From positions 310,001 to 374,000 of the forward strand of contig JBAIAA010000410.1 of assembly GCA_037893245.1 (NCBI GenBank): a DNA stretch of 64,000 nt, written 5' to 3'. Position 1 is the stretch's first letter. Every line of letters starts with the position of its first letter. The translations under genes were made by a program, and so were the position numbers. The DNA is from Crossaster papposus (Eukaryota; Echinodermata; Asteroidea; Velatida; Solasteridae). The notes under the pieces were generated by a model. It was given only the letters and a program-made list of their open reading frames with translations. It ran no database searches and was not told where the DNA came from. Shown piece by piece: positions 12,799-23,780 of this stretch.

Positions 12799-12965
12799 AA
12801 ACTAAAGTGTTGAATCAACATTATAAGTGTGGAATTCTATACATAAAAGTAAACTGATCAATTCAACACTCAATGTGTTGAATTCATCAGTTTAATAGTT
12901 AAAATTCCAACTTTTAAAGAGTATAGTCACTGACCGCAATTTGTACTGTTGATTCAACACTTTAG
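12799..12965. mobile_element. GTTGAATCAAC foldback element
   Basis: Inverted ends AACTAAAGTGTTGAATCAAC and complement, plus a central palindrome around CAACACTCAATGTGTTG. Confidence 0.85.
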
Positions 12966-12967
12966 TC

Positions 12968-13121
12968 TTAAAGGTAGGATACACCATTTGCAGGTATCGA
13001 AAATATTTACTACCGAATTATTAAGAAATATCTTACTCAATTATTGAAAGTAAATAATGATTCTAGGCATCCAGCAAAATGATTACGCTAGATATCCTGT
13101 AATTATTCCAATTTTTTTTGT
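12968..13121 (-). mobile_element. Family A MITE, truncated
   Basis: Only one terminus and about 150 bp remain. It directly abuts a GTTGAATCAAC foldback element on its left. Confidence 0.8.
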
Positions 13122-13353
13122 GTAGAGCCAGTCAAACTCATCCTCCGATAGCTCTTTTGTCTTTGAAGCATTACACGTTTTTCAGATGACTTTGTTTTTG
13201 TTTCAACCATGTCATATTAAACTTAAAAATGTGTTTAACCGTTTGTTATTATAGTTTAATAAAAAGTATATATTTTTTTCTTTACAAAATCAAAAGAGAA
13301 ATTAAAAGGTTACCAGAAAGTGAATTACCATTTTAACTATGTAACGTTAACGG

Positions 13354-13374
13354 TAATAATAATAATAATAATAA
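13354..13374. repeat. (AAT)n microsatellite
   Basis: Seven AAT units. Confidence 0.9.
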
Positions 13375-14114
13375 CAGGCATTTATACTGCGCTTTCCCAA
13401 AACATGATCAAAGCGCATAACAAAAGAAAGGATGAATTAAAACAAACTAGAACAAAACTTAAATCTACTATTTAGGAAAAAGATAAGTTTTAAGTTTACT
13501 CTTAAATGTAACAACACAAGTAGAATCACGGACACTAATTGGGAGAAGGGTGGCATTTTGCTGTACGACCTTCGACCCCAAATGTTACGGTAATTCTTTT
13601 ACAGTGCCAGTAAATATGAATTTTTATTCAATTAAAGTTGGGTTGTTCGTGCTTTTTCACAATTTCAAATTTTCTTTTCCGAACGAATTTTGAAGGAAGA
13701 CCAACCATGACCATGTGTTAATTTTTTTGTAATTTTTTACTGCGCCAATTGCGCGCTCCAGAATTAAGAGCGGGACACTCAAAATGTTGAATGTAATTAT
13801 TTAATTACTTGCCGTTGGCCGATTGTTTTCGTGTGATGTTTCATTCTAAAGCTCCTAACAAATACCATGCTAGACAATTACCAATTTAACTTGAAAATCT
13901 ATTTTTCGGGGTTCAACCCCCTAAAAAAAGCACGGGGGCACAACTTTAAACAGAATTCTGTGCTCTTTGGGACCAGGGGCCATTTTCATGGAGCTGCTAA
14001 GCACAACAATTTGCTTAGCATGAACATTCTTCCTTGGCAAAAACAGGGTTACACACAAACATTTCAGGTGGTGTAGGCCTATATTGTTTGTGACTGGTAT
14101 TCAGCTGGTTTTTA

Positions 14115-14350
14115 CCAGGGATGTAGTCGAGTCCATCACAAGTCCCTGCAAGTCCCTGTAAGTCCCTGCAAGTCCATCACAAGTCCTTCGGTTCCAATTC
14201 AAATCACAAGCTATTCAAATCAGCTTTGACAAAAGCATTCCTTTGTCATTGTTCATCCAGTTACTTGTGACTGCCTTTATAAAGGGACTTGTGACTGGCT
14301 TCACGAAAGGACTTGTGAAAGGACTTGCAGGGACTCGACTACATCCCTGG
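14115..14350. mobile_element. Foldback MITE with CAAGTCC repeats, nested
   Basis: Ends CCAGGGATGTAGTCGAGTCC and GGACTCGACTACATCCCTGG are perfect inverted copies; the interior has repeated ACAAGTCC/GGACTTGT. Related to 5541-5774. Confidence 0.9.
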
Positions 14351-14383
14351 TTTTTACTTGGCATGAAAAGTACATGGACTTTT

Positions 14384-14426
14384 GGTTATTTGGTGTCAGC
14401 GGCGCCTGCTCGGCCTGTGCCCAACA
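14384..14426 (+). repeat. Duplicated 5' end of the LMO4 LIM exon
   Basis: 43 bp identical to 15020-15062 except one base (C at 15054, T at 14418). It begins at the exon's first base plus the preceding G and ends inside the Gln codon after CSACA. There is no AG acceptor before it, so it should not be spliced in. It is inserted in an R3 MITE. Confidence 0.93.
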
Positions 14427-14429
14427 TTA

Positions 14430-14870
14430 CGTAATTTGTAATTACGTAATTTCATTATACGTAGGAACCAATATAAATTGGTTGAATTATAACCAATATG
14501 GAGTGGTTACCATGCTCAATTATAAATTGGTTGAATTATAACCAATATGAAGTGGTTACCATGCTCAATTGCGTGTTAACCAATATGAATTGGTTGCAGC
14601 CCTATCATTATGTAGTGCTATAACCAATGTGGATTGGTTACGGTGGTAACCAATATAAATTGGTTGGAGTCCTATCATTTTGGATTGGTTAAATCAACCA
14701 ACATTGCATTGGTTGGTGTTATAACCAATATGGATTGGTTAAATAGGTAACCAATATCAGATTGGTTATTTTAACCAATATTTTGGTTATCCACATATCT
14801 ACCAACTGGATTGGTTGAAATCGACCAATATATTGGTTTTTGTCAACCAATCTGTTTTTAGAGTGTAGTT
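14430..14870. repeat. Array of AACCAAT...ATTGGTT palindromes
   Basis: About thirteen irregularly spaced palindromes of the form AACCAATATNNATTGGTT over 440 bp, with a larger repeat of about 56 bp at its left end. Each unit holds two opposed CCAAT motifs. It is continuous with the exon duplicate, and both lie inside the R3 MITE. Confidence 0.88.
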
Positions 14871-15020
14871 TTAGCTGGTAACCTGTTTTGCTTAGCAAGA
14901 CTTTTGTTGGTGCTCAGCAAATCTGTGTGCTTCATGTAGTTTCATGAAATTGGCCCCAGCTCTACGAGGCTCGTTTACAAAACTTGTTTCTATACCTGAT
15001 TTGATTTGTTTTTCCCCCAG

Positions 15021-15270
15021 GTTATTTGGTGTCAGCGGCGCCTGCTCGGCCTGCGCCCAACAGATCCCCGCCAGTGAACTGGTCATGCGAACGCACAACA
15101 AGGTCTACCACCTGAAGTGCTTCTCGTGCAGTTCGTGTCACATACAGCTGGTACCCGGCGACCGCTACACGCTCATCAACGGCAGCCTAGTGTGTGAAAA
15201 CGACCACAGCAAACTCTTCAAAGCGCACGGGATGCCGTCGGCCGTGGCCGGGTTCAGGCCGGGCAATAAG
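15021..15270 (+). CDS. LMO4: LIM-only protein LMO4-like, internal exon with the second LIM domain
   Basis: LMO4 is a nuclear adaptor made of two LIM zinc-finger domains; it binds LDB1 and other factors and has no DNA-binding domain. This exon follows a pyrimidine-rich acceptor ending at 15020 and ends AAT AAG before the donor GTACAT. It enters with one base of a split codon and leaves in phase 0. It encodes a complete LIM domain: CSAC, HLKC, CSSC and a final C-x2-D (CENDH). The string IPASELVMR and the pair LVPGDR and INGSL are close to vertebrate LMO4. The stretch after the LIM domain (roughly the last 20 residues) is divergent, as it is between LMO4 orthologs. The exon for the first LIM domain is not seen upstream and probably lies left of the window. 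A 43-bp copy of the exon's start lies at 14384-14426. Identification is by recalled similarity, not alignment. Confidence 0.9.
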
Positions 15271-15480
15271 GTACATGCGAGTAAATTATTACGTTCTTGG
15301 TGTGCATTTTAACAATTGTTTACTGCTGGGATATGACGGTTTGAACATCGATGCATGCGTCCCACTGTCAGACCTCTACACCTGGACGGATCATTGCCCA
15401 GCTGTTTTGCTCGCGAAACGCGAAAGAAACTCGGGCCATGCAGTTACACGGTCACGTGCTGCTGGCCAGGGAAAAAATGC

Positions 15481-16257
15481 GTTTAGCCAGGGGGGGGGGG
15501 GGGGGGCGGAAGGGGTGTTGCGCAATAATTTGCAATCGCAGTTTGGGTACACTCCATTAAAAAAAAAGGTAATGACCATTAAACATAAATAAATAATCCA
15601 TGTATACTGTTAACATTTTCTCTTTAACAGCACTGAAAACATAATAGTTTATATTGAAAGAGTATTTTCAATTGTTACGGTGCTTAGTTTTAAATAAAAT
15701 GCGTAACAATATTGCCGAAAATTTTCCGTTTGTTTATTGCAGCAGCTAACGTGTATGTGAATGGGTCCAGGTGGGAATTTCGTTACAAAACGTCTCCCCT
15801 AAAATGGCTACAAATATCGACATAATGTGAAAAAATTTTTCGTTCATCCTCTGATTTTTTCCCACTAACGTAATAATTAGGAATAGATCTTTCATTCCTG
15901 AAAGTTAAATAAAAATCCCTCGGTACATCCTCTGGATATTTGACCTTTTTTTTTAAATTTGTTTTTGAAAATGGTTTCTGCCAATTCTCAATCGCGAAAG
16001 TTTACGCCTGCCTGTACTGTACGAATCTGGCTTTGCGGACGTTATATGAATCACTGAATTCGGGGAGCGAGCGCGGAGCAAATTTGTACGTGTTTCAATG
16101 GTGTGCTTCGAGGTAGCGATCTATACGTGTTTACTGTATGAGATGTTCGACTCGTGAGCGTGGAAGAATGAATGAGATACATTTCAACGTTGGTGGCGCA
16201 CTTTTTTGGGACCCCTTCCGCCCCCCCCCCCCCCCCCCCCCCCCCTGCGTTTAGCAA
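15481..16257. repeat. Poly-G/poly-C inverted pair flanking about 700 bp
   Basis: An 18-base G-run followed by CGGAAGGGGT at 15490-15517 is mirrored by ACCCCTTCCG then a C-run of about 27 at 16212-16245; both outer sides carry GCGTTTAGC or its near match. This resembles the termini of a foldback element with homopolymer ends. The interior has no recognisable gene. Confidence 0.55.
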
Positions 16258-16862
16258 AACCTTTTGCTCAGCAGAAACAGATTAATGTGCAGAAACGCCG
16301 TTATAATTATAATTTGGTGCCCTCAATGCACTCATGGATTGTTCCAAAGTAATGTTTGTTTTTGTATTCAATATAGGGGACGTTATTGAACAATTGAAGA
16401 CAATAGGGTCCCCTATTGAGATTCGTGTACAAAACATATGGGAGGTCTTGCGAAAAAAAAAGGTGACAGTGCAAATAGCAAAGGGCAATCAGGGTTAGGG
16501 TTCGGGTTTCCGATTGGGGGTGTTCACACACTTGCGTGTGTGCTTTGCAAATAAAAATGGAAGTATAGGTACACAACCAATTGGGCCAGTTTGGCAATCT
16601 GCCATCGGATCTGGGCAAAGATCTGGGAGAATACTCCACTTTCTTTGATTAGAAGGATGGGCCGCTGGGTCATTCACCTATGATTATGGTAAAACAATAA
16701 ACTCCCAAGATTATGCCGTAAATGTGTCTTTAAAAAGGGGGAAACAAAAGAAGGAAACAAAAACAAGAGAAATATCCACATCAATCTTTACTTAAAATCA
16801 TAATTTGTGTAAATAGCGAAAACTCCTTCGTTTCTCATTATACTGTTTTCCCAGAGTCATCA

Positions 16863-16892
16863 CCCCCCCCCCCCCCCCCCCCTCTCCCCCCC
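16863..16892. repeat. C-rich homopolymer tract
   Basis: A long C run interrupted by TCT. Followed by GCAG, so it resembles a splice acceptor, but no coding frame follows. Confidence 0.9.
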
Positions 16893-16929
16893 GCAGGTCT
16901 TGGACACAAGTATTATTATTATTATACCT

Positions 16930-17201
16930 CCAAATAGGCACTTGGGGAGACAATCCCATAGAGATGTACACAAACTTAAAACAGTCCTAACTTGTTTACC
17001 CTAACCCTTTTCTCTAAGATCTTCTAGATTTATGCTATTTAGACCAAAATCTGTCGTTCTAGGACAAAAATAACTCCCAAATATCGTTTTTTAGGGTAGC
17101 TATAGACACTTAGGGAGACACTGAAATGTCTCTCTAAGTGCCACTGTCTCCTTATTACCTAAAAAACTTACGCTAATTTGTCTCCCCAAGTGCCTATTTG
17201 G
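16930..17201. mobile_element. Foldback MITE CCAAATAGGCACTTGGGG
   Basis: About 25-bp ends CCAAATAGGCACTTGGGGAG and complement; the interior has a second inverted copy around ACTTAGGGAGACA. Confidence 0.88.
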
Positions 17202-17761
17202 AAGAATTTTGAGGACGACAGGAAAAATGTTTTTGGTGTCGAACAGTTACAGCTCATAAACCGAGCGATTCATACTTGCAGTGCAATTGTGTGCAGTAGT
17301 AATGGCTGCCTGCTGCATGTATTTTCGTCGCTTCAGCCTATATACTCGACATTCGGGCAATTGCCAGTGGTTTTTTTTATCCAAATGCATGGTTTTTTGC
17401 CCTTCGGCCATGTTTGCATCAGATGATGTATTAAGTTTGCAATTAGCCGCGTGTGGCTGTGTGCGGTTCCTATCGGCAGCAATTATGCTGGCAAAATTGC
17501 CGGCAAAATCGGCCCTATGAGTTGCCCTGATGGCCGTAATACCGAACGGCGGCACGGGCGAAGTAAACTTATACCCAAAACGACCCTTCGCCATCGCCGT
17601 GTAGCGTTGATTTCGTATCGACATTTCACGTTTCTGGTCTAATGGAGAGAGCTTGAGATTGCATTTGGTTGATATAAAATATCTCAGAAAACAACGTAGA
17701 ACTAGAAGAATGTTATACAGCTTTTTGTCCGAAACAAAATAACAAATATAACCATAACATG
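17202..17761. other. Unexplained single-copy block
   Basis: Balanced composition with no inverted termini seen. Both strands have open frames of up to 228 codons but with no domain or codon-bias evidence. Confidence 0.3.
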
Positions 17762-18166
17762 TTAAAGGTAGGATACACCATTGGTAATTGCTTAAATTAT
17801 CATGAATGGGTGGATTTGGGGGTGGGGGGGGGGGTTGTATTTTATAGTAAATATCGTTTAACTGACCTGTCCGAAGTTTTACCGGACGGTCACGGATGCT
17901 GAGAAAAGCAAGAAGAACGGCGTTCGTTTTCAACCGGCGTCAGGCAGTGGTTATTGTTTTGTTATCTTGGTTTTTACCCGATCGCCGTCTGGCGATCACG
18001 AATTTTAAATAAAATATTTTTTTGGGGGGAAAATTACAGGATTTATAGCGCAATCATTTTGCTGGATGCCAACCGAATCATTATTTACTTTCAAATAAGT
18101 AAGATATTTTCTAATAATTTGGTAGTCATTTTTTTCTTCGATATTTTCAAATGCTGCATCCTACTG
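17762..18166 (+). mobile_element. Family A MITE with a G-run
   Basis: Both termini recognisable; an internal run of G at 17818-17833 has expanded from the usual GGGGGGTTG. Confidence 0.88.
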
Positions 18167-20535
18167 TATATAAACGGGCAACATATCATTGATTAAGCTT
18201 TCATTCGGGACAAACTTTTAACCCAATGTTTCATCGATATTGTGATTATAATTATGTTCTTATAAGGAAAACAAATCAAGTATAAAACAAACATCAAGTA
18301 ACTTGAGATATGAGTGGGTGGAACAAGTGTATTCTATCAGAGATATAATATATCAACACAAAATGATTTGTGAAGATAATAATGAACAGTATAGTTCTTG
18401 AAAGCCAAAACAAATAGAGTTCCTTATTCAGGCGAGCGCAATTATCTACCGCGCCGTATATTAAACAAAATCAGATAGGCCAAGGTTACCCTTTGTAAGA
18501 CCAAAATGCCCCGTTCATATAAGAGTTTGCCTCGGTTCTTATTATATTGGCATAAAAGGGTGCAACAGTAATATATCACCGGGGAGTAGGCCTATAAGAA
18601 AATAATAATAAGCAACTGCCGTACTTGTACCGGCAGAGAAAACAAAACAAAAAGACCCGCATGTCGTATAATTGGAATCGTGAACCTGTCCCGGTATAGA
18701 GAAATGTGATAACGGCACATATAACGGTAATAGCGTGAGCCGCCAATTACCGCGTAATAATGTCCAAACGGTTCAAGTCTTCAAGAACTATATTAGGTTT
18801 TTAATAAAGGCGGACTGGGAGCTGCTCGGCTCAGAAATCAGTTTTGAAGTGTGTGTGTATACGTTGATGTATGTTGTATGTGTGGCAGAATTTAATCAGT
18901 CGGGGCCTTGGACGCGTTGCTGCTTAACAATAGGATTGAGAATAATATGGCAAACTTAATCAACTGTGCGCGGTCAAAGCGTGGAATCATAATATCATGC
19001 CGCCCCTTTTATATAACACTGTGTATATACTGTGTATATATTTATTATACGGCCAACGTATGTTGCTCACGTACCCCCAGTCCTTTGTTTTTGTTTTTGG
19101 TATCGTTTTTTGTTTGCGCAATATCTTATCGGTTGGTCGCCAGGTTCAATTTCAAAGAAAGTATGGCTTTAAAATGAACATAATTTTTAAAATAAATTGT
19201 TCAAAATACATTCTGAAAAGAATTGTTTGAAAAACAAGCAAACAAACTCCCCGACATCCAATAAACAAACAAACAAGCATAAGTTCCCCCCCCAAAAAAA
19301 AAAACAAAAAAAAAACAAAAACACTACACATCTTTTTGAGTCCAGATACACTAACATACCAAAATGCTCCGTGTTAATAAAAATTAAAAAAAATGTATAG
19401 CAAGCTTTAAAAAAAAAAATTGTTTAAAAAAAAATATATTTACCTACATTTTTAAGCCGAGGAGAATTATATATTGTTTGAAAATGCGCGTCTTGTTGTT
19501 TTGTTATACCGGTCAACGTTGCTATCGGCGAGCCAACTATAATATGTTTGTTTTGAGACTGACGTCGCAGTCTGAACTACTTGATTCCATAATTCCGTTT
19601 ATGCACTTAAACAAATTAAGTCACTTAAAAAAACAACGTTCGTCTTGACCAGGAATGTTATCTTTCTTTTATTAATGGATTTGTTATTACTGTCGGAAGT
19701 ATTTATTTTTTTCAATTCATAATGAAATCCATCATTTGTTTTCATCAAATAAGTGGGTTTCTGACAAAAGTACCTTTCTGCTATGGACTATGTGTACGCT
19801 TCGTGGGAATAATATATGATTCTTGCTTGAAACTGGAGTGACAATAATTGTATTCGACATGTCGGCTGACGGTTTTATTAGGGATGGTTTCAAACCTTTT
19901 AGTAGCTTGTATTACTAGTATTAGACCAATTCCACGCAAAAATTGACGTGGCTAAAAAGTGGAGAATGTATGAAACCTTCTGAATTACAAGCTTCACAAC
20001 AGCAAATATGTTAAATTGAAGGGGACAGAGAATCTTTAATTTGGGTGGTTTTCCAATATTGATGGAGTGTAGTAATATTTCTTGTCTAAAAACTGTTTTT
20101 TGTTTTTTTTGGGGGGGACTTAAAATCATGCAAAATGCGGGTGTTTTGTGTTCATGGGGAGTTTCTCAAACTCCAAATTACTTTTAGGATAATTTAGTAT
20201 GCTCATTTTCCATTGGATTTTATGAAGTTTACTGTTGGAAATTTGTGTAGAAGACATGCAATGTCCATGTGTATTATAGGGAGGAGGGAATGCTGAAAAC
20301 AGCATGTTAAGAACTTCACCAACGCCATAATCATTGCTGGTTTAGCTAAGCATCGAGACCTAATGTCACACTAAACAACATTTACCTGCTTAGCCAAAAC
20401 AACCTGAGAACCAGTCCTATACAGGTACACTATATACAACGTTTAGTTTACGTTGAGAAATGGACAGATTTTGGGGTTACACTTACCCGTTGGTTTCTGT
20501 GCATGAATGTTGGAAAACCAAACTGGTTTTCTTGT
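18167..20535. other. AT-rich intron sequence, nothing recognised
   Basis: A-rich low-complexity sequence around 19240-19440; otherwise no repeat termini or exons found. Confidence 0.5.
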
Positions 20536-20597
20536 GGTCTGGTTCCCTGATCCTACCTAAAACGTCAGGAAATTAGCAGGCCAAGGGGACCAGACTT
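20536..20597. mobile_element. Short AGTCTGGTTCC foldback element
   Basis: 62 bp, ends GTCTGGTTCCC and GGGACCAGAC. Confidence 0.75.
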
Positions 20598-20771
20598 GCA
20601 GCCCTTCTGCAATGTGTACACCGATTGCACACAAACAGATGATGAATTTGTGAAAGTATTCGAATATTTTTGTTCCAACGATAGTTGGCCAGCCATCATA
20701 GTTGGAAACTGATACAACAATTCCACATTTCTTGGTATTCAATTATACAGTCAAGTAAAGGTATTTCATTA

Positions 20772-21033
20772 ATATGTGACCTGCTCCCACAAAACCAGAC
20801 ATAGGCTAAGTGGGTTTTTTTTAAAGTGAGATATTGTTATTTGTTATTTTTTGATTCCCATAGAATCGCGTGTACATGCAGTCTTAAAATCCTCATACAA
20901 TTGGAAGTATGTATGGTATAAAGGTGGTTTTGGTACCAAATGAAAGCTGAAGATGTGTACTAAATGGAAAAACCAATATCTCACTTTTCAAAAAGAACAC
21001 TTATGTCTGGTTTTGTGGGAGCAGGTCACATAT
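20772..21033. mobile_element. Foldback MITE ATGTGACCTGCTCCC
   Basis: About 30-bp perfect ends ATATGTGACCTGCTCCCACA and complement; 262 bp. Distantly similar to the ATGTGACC elements in the SWT1 introns. Confidence 0.88.
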
Positions 21034-21179
21034 AAGGTTTGTTTGTAATGTTTGCAAATTTGGTGCATTACTTTTTAAGGCATTTACAATGCATGCATTT
21101 ATGGTCTTTGACCTCTTTAGTTTCCCACAAGCAAATAGTTTATATTCTCGGCAAAATTTAGAGGTTAGCAGGCCAATTA

Positions 21180-21474
21180 ACAAAATTGGGCCTGGTTGTA
21201 CTCATTATTGCCGGGCTGCCTCCCTTACAAACACACACAACATCAGGCCACACACAGTTCGGTCGTCAACTCACCCAGGACCTGATAAATAACGGCTCGG
21301 TTTAGCTTATTAATTGGGCGATGCGATATTGCCACAACACTTTAATTGGGCCAATTCATTATTGTCCCAGCCAGCGCTGGTCCCACGGGACGCTAAACGC
21401 GGCGGTCATTGCATTTTATCCGCGCCCTAATTCAATAGCTGTATACAAAGCCGCGGACCCGCGACGCATGCGCA
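21180..21474. promoter_or_regulatory. Candidate conserved regulatory block in LMO4 intron
   Basis: Dense in TTAATTGG and CCAATTCATTATTG homeobox/CCAAT-like motifs (TTTAATTGGGCCAATTC around 21340). MITE-free and GC-balanced; the best enhancer candidate by eye in this intron. Confidence 0.35.
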
Positions 21475-21477
21475 CTA

Positions 21478-22256
21478 TTAACGGGCTCTTGTCGTTCGTT
21501 GAAATTGCACCCTTTGTTTTGTTGGTAAATGTTGTCTGCTTGTATTTGAACTTTGTTTCAGACGTGTGCGCGGAATATATGAACAGAGTTCATCAACTGA
21601 AAGTTGGAACTCTGCCAAAGATTTAAAAAAACTACTACACCAGTCTCCTTGAAGCTTATTGGATGCATTGGAACTTAAAGGGATCGTATACGTTTGGTAA
21701 TTAGAACCCACTGTTTGTTTCAATCCTATATAGTTATAGATATATACCATAAAACTAACCTGTAACAATTTTATTTCAAAAGGTGGTAGCGATTTTTGAG
21801 ATATTGCCGAAAATCTAGAGCGGTTATGTCCACGCAGAAATGATAATCTGCATTGGAATACATAGTCTGAGAAACGTCACTGCATTAACGCTTCTCAGAT
21901 TCAAATTGTTGGGGATAAAAAGGGATCTCTTTTTCTATAACCGTAGTACTTCGAAGTGAACAGTTTCTAAAAATGCATTATACTATCCAAAGCTGCTGTA
22001 CTTCTTACCAAGTAAGTTTTTATTGCCATTCATTTTTGGAGTAATTACCAAACGTATACGATCCCTTTAAAGACATTACATCGTCACGGTCAAGAATGTC
22101 AATTTCCACAGTTAACTCTTGTCGAACTTTCAAGGGGAATGCACTCCTTAATCTGCCGAGAATAAACTTATATCGTTCTGTAATCATTCGGTGAAGATTC
22201 TGGAGTTTGAACAATTTTTTTCTTCTTTTGTGTGGAAGAAGACAGAAGTCCATCAT
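21478..22256 (-). pseudogene. 128-codon ORF split by a family B MITE at a TTAA site
   Basis: Two coding-like stretches on the - strand flank a MITE (21675-22070): 22256-22067, starting Met-Met-Asp and rich in Lys/Arg (LPHKRRKKLFKLQNL), and 21674-21478, ending in TAA. Counting the target TTAA once, the pieces total 387 bases, exactly 129 codons including stop, with the same frame on both sides. I do not recognise the product. It lies antisense in the last LMO4 intron. It may be a lineage-specific small gene, an exon of one, or an old transposon ORF. As it stands the frame runs into the element and stops, so it is broken unless the element is removed. Confidence 0.5.
21675..22070 (-). mobile_element. 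Family B MITE interrupting an ORF
   Basis: A full-length copy (about 396 bp) with TTAAAGGGATCGTATACG termini. Its insertion point in the ORF at 21478-22256 indicates a TTAA target. Confidence 0.9.
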
Positions 22257-22586
22257 GCCCGCCTTCGGCTCTGGTGCCGCAACACGGATGTTTCATAAAC
22301 GAGCAAATACCATTTTAGGATTTGCACTATGCGACGCAACTGAAAGCAAACACGCGCGCGTGATTTAGTGGGCCAAATTGTTGCCTGACAGAGAACCGAT
22401 GTATCGTACAATGCGATCTTTATGGCTGTGTCCGAAACGGGCTCCCAGAGCTATGGCTACGCCTGTTGTCAGCCCGCTCACGTATAATGGGAATAAGACC
22501 CAGACAATAGCCATAGACAAGAGATCCGAACGCAGCCCTAAAGTCGCTATATATAGTCTTTCTTGTATAGGTTGATACCGCAGGGT

Positions 22587-22966
22587 TTAAAGGTATTATA
22601 CACCATTTGCAGATATCGAAAATATTTACTACAGAATTATTGAGAAATATCTTACTCATTTGAAAGTAAATAATGATTTTAGGCATCTAACAAAATGATT
22701 GCGCTAGATATCCTGTAATTGTTTTTACAAAATATAATTTTATAAGGAAAAATTCGTCATCGCCGTCTAACAAAGAACAAATAACATAAGAATAACTGCT
22801 CGGCGCCGGTTGAAAACAAACGCTGTTTTTTCGTGCTTTTCTCGGCATCAATGACTGTACAATTTCGGACAGCTCAGTAAAACGGTATTTACTATAAAAT
22901 ACAACCCCCCAAATCTATCCATTCATGATAATTCAAGCAATTACCAATGGTGTATCCTACCTTTAA
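22587..22966 (-). mobile_element. Family A MITE
   Basis: Full length with the hairpin partly deleted; followed 70 bp later by another copy. Confidence 0.9.
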
Positions 22967-23037
22967 AGGTATAGTATACAAAAATGGATGGATTAGGCGG
23001 TTAGTATTTTAGAGCAAATATTGTTACAATGGCCTGT

Positions 23038-23414
23038 TTAAAGGTAGGATACACCAATTGCAAATTTTGAAAAATAAATACTACCAAATTACTAAGAAAT
23101 AATTTACTTATTTGAAAGTAAAAAATGATTGCGCTAGATATCCAATGTATCCTTTAAAAAAATATCCTTAAAAAAAAGATATTCTAAAATAATTCACGAT
23201 CGCTGGACGGCGATCGCGAAAAGAACAACATAAGAACCACTGCCCGACGCTTGTTAAAAAACGAACGCCGTTTTTCTTGCTTTTCTCAGGATCCATGATT
23301 GTAAAACTTCAAACAGGTCAGTTAAACGATATTTACTATTAAAAATACAACCCCTAAATTCCACCCATTCATGATAATCCAAACAATTGCCAATGGTGTA
23401 TCCTACCTTTTTAA
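23038..23414 (-). mobile_element. Family A MITE
   Basis: Full length, same orientation as the neighbour at 22587, with the GATCGCTGGACGGCGATCGC hairpin. Confidence 0.9.
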
Positions 23415-23433
23415 AGGTTTGTGTTCATATAGA

Positions 23434-23671
23434 CGATGTGCCTCTGTTTACATCTGAATTCAAATGTGCCCGTCAATATGCGCACGCATCATGGTTTACA
23501 TAAATTTGGTTAAGAGATGACATTAGAGGTCACATAATTCAAAGGCGATCTGACCTGCGACGTCACTCTTAAAGCAAATTTTATGTAAAACACGATGGAT
23601 GCGCATCACTGCCGGGCACATTTAAATACAGATGTAAACACGTGACGTCAGAGGGCACATCATCTATAGAT
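23434..23671. mobile_element. Foldback MITE GATGTGCCTCTG
   Basis: Ends GATGTGCCTCTGTTTACATC and its complement; long nearly palindromic arms with GCGCACGCATCATGG. Second copy at 33412. Confidence 0.87.
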
Positions 23672-23696
23672 GCTGCATGGACATAAACTATTCTTG

Positions 23697-23780
23697 TAGT
23701 CTGGTTCTCCGACCCTACTTTAAGTGGAATATAGCAATTTGTAGACGTCGGGGAATCATGGGGTTAAGGAACCAGATTAG
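23697..23780. mobile_element. Short AGTCTGGTTCC foldback element
   Basis: 84 bp, ends TAGTCTGGTTCTCC and GGAACCAGATTA. Confidence 0.78.

Larger units (their letters stand above)
13976..14957. mobile_element. R3 MITE expanded by two insertions
   Basis: Starts GGGGCCATTTTCATGGAGC and ends TTTCATGAAATTGGCCCC, but spans 982 bp instead of about 240. It contains a different foldback element (14115-14350) and then, between the family's ACTTTTGG and GCTGGTAACCTG, a copy of LMO4 exon sequence and an AACCAAT palindrome array (14384-14870). It ends 63 bp before the LMO4 exon. Confidence 0.88.

Noticed and set aside
14243..14434. ORF with LVTGFTKGLVKGLAG repeats
   Set aside because: It is the translation of the CAAGTCC foldback element and runs into the duplicated exon piece.
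16893..16993. Acceptor-like GCAG followed by GTC TTG GAC as an LMO4 exon
   Set aside because: The pyrimidine tract is a C homopolymer, and the peptide (VLDTSIII...) has no LMO4 resemblance.
17247..17933. 228-codon - strand ORF
   Set aside because: It spans part of a family A MITE and a G-run, with no domain, codon bias or homology signs.
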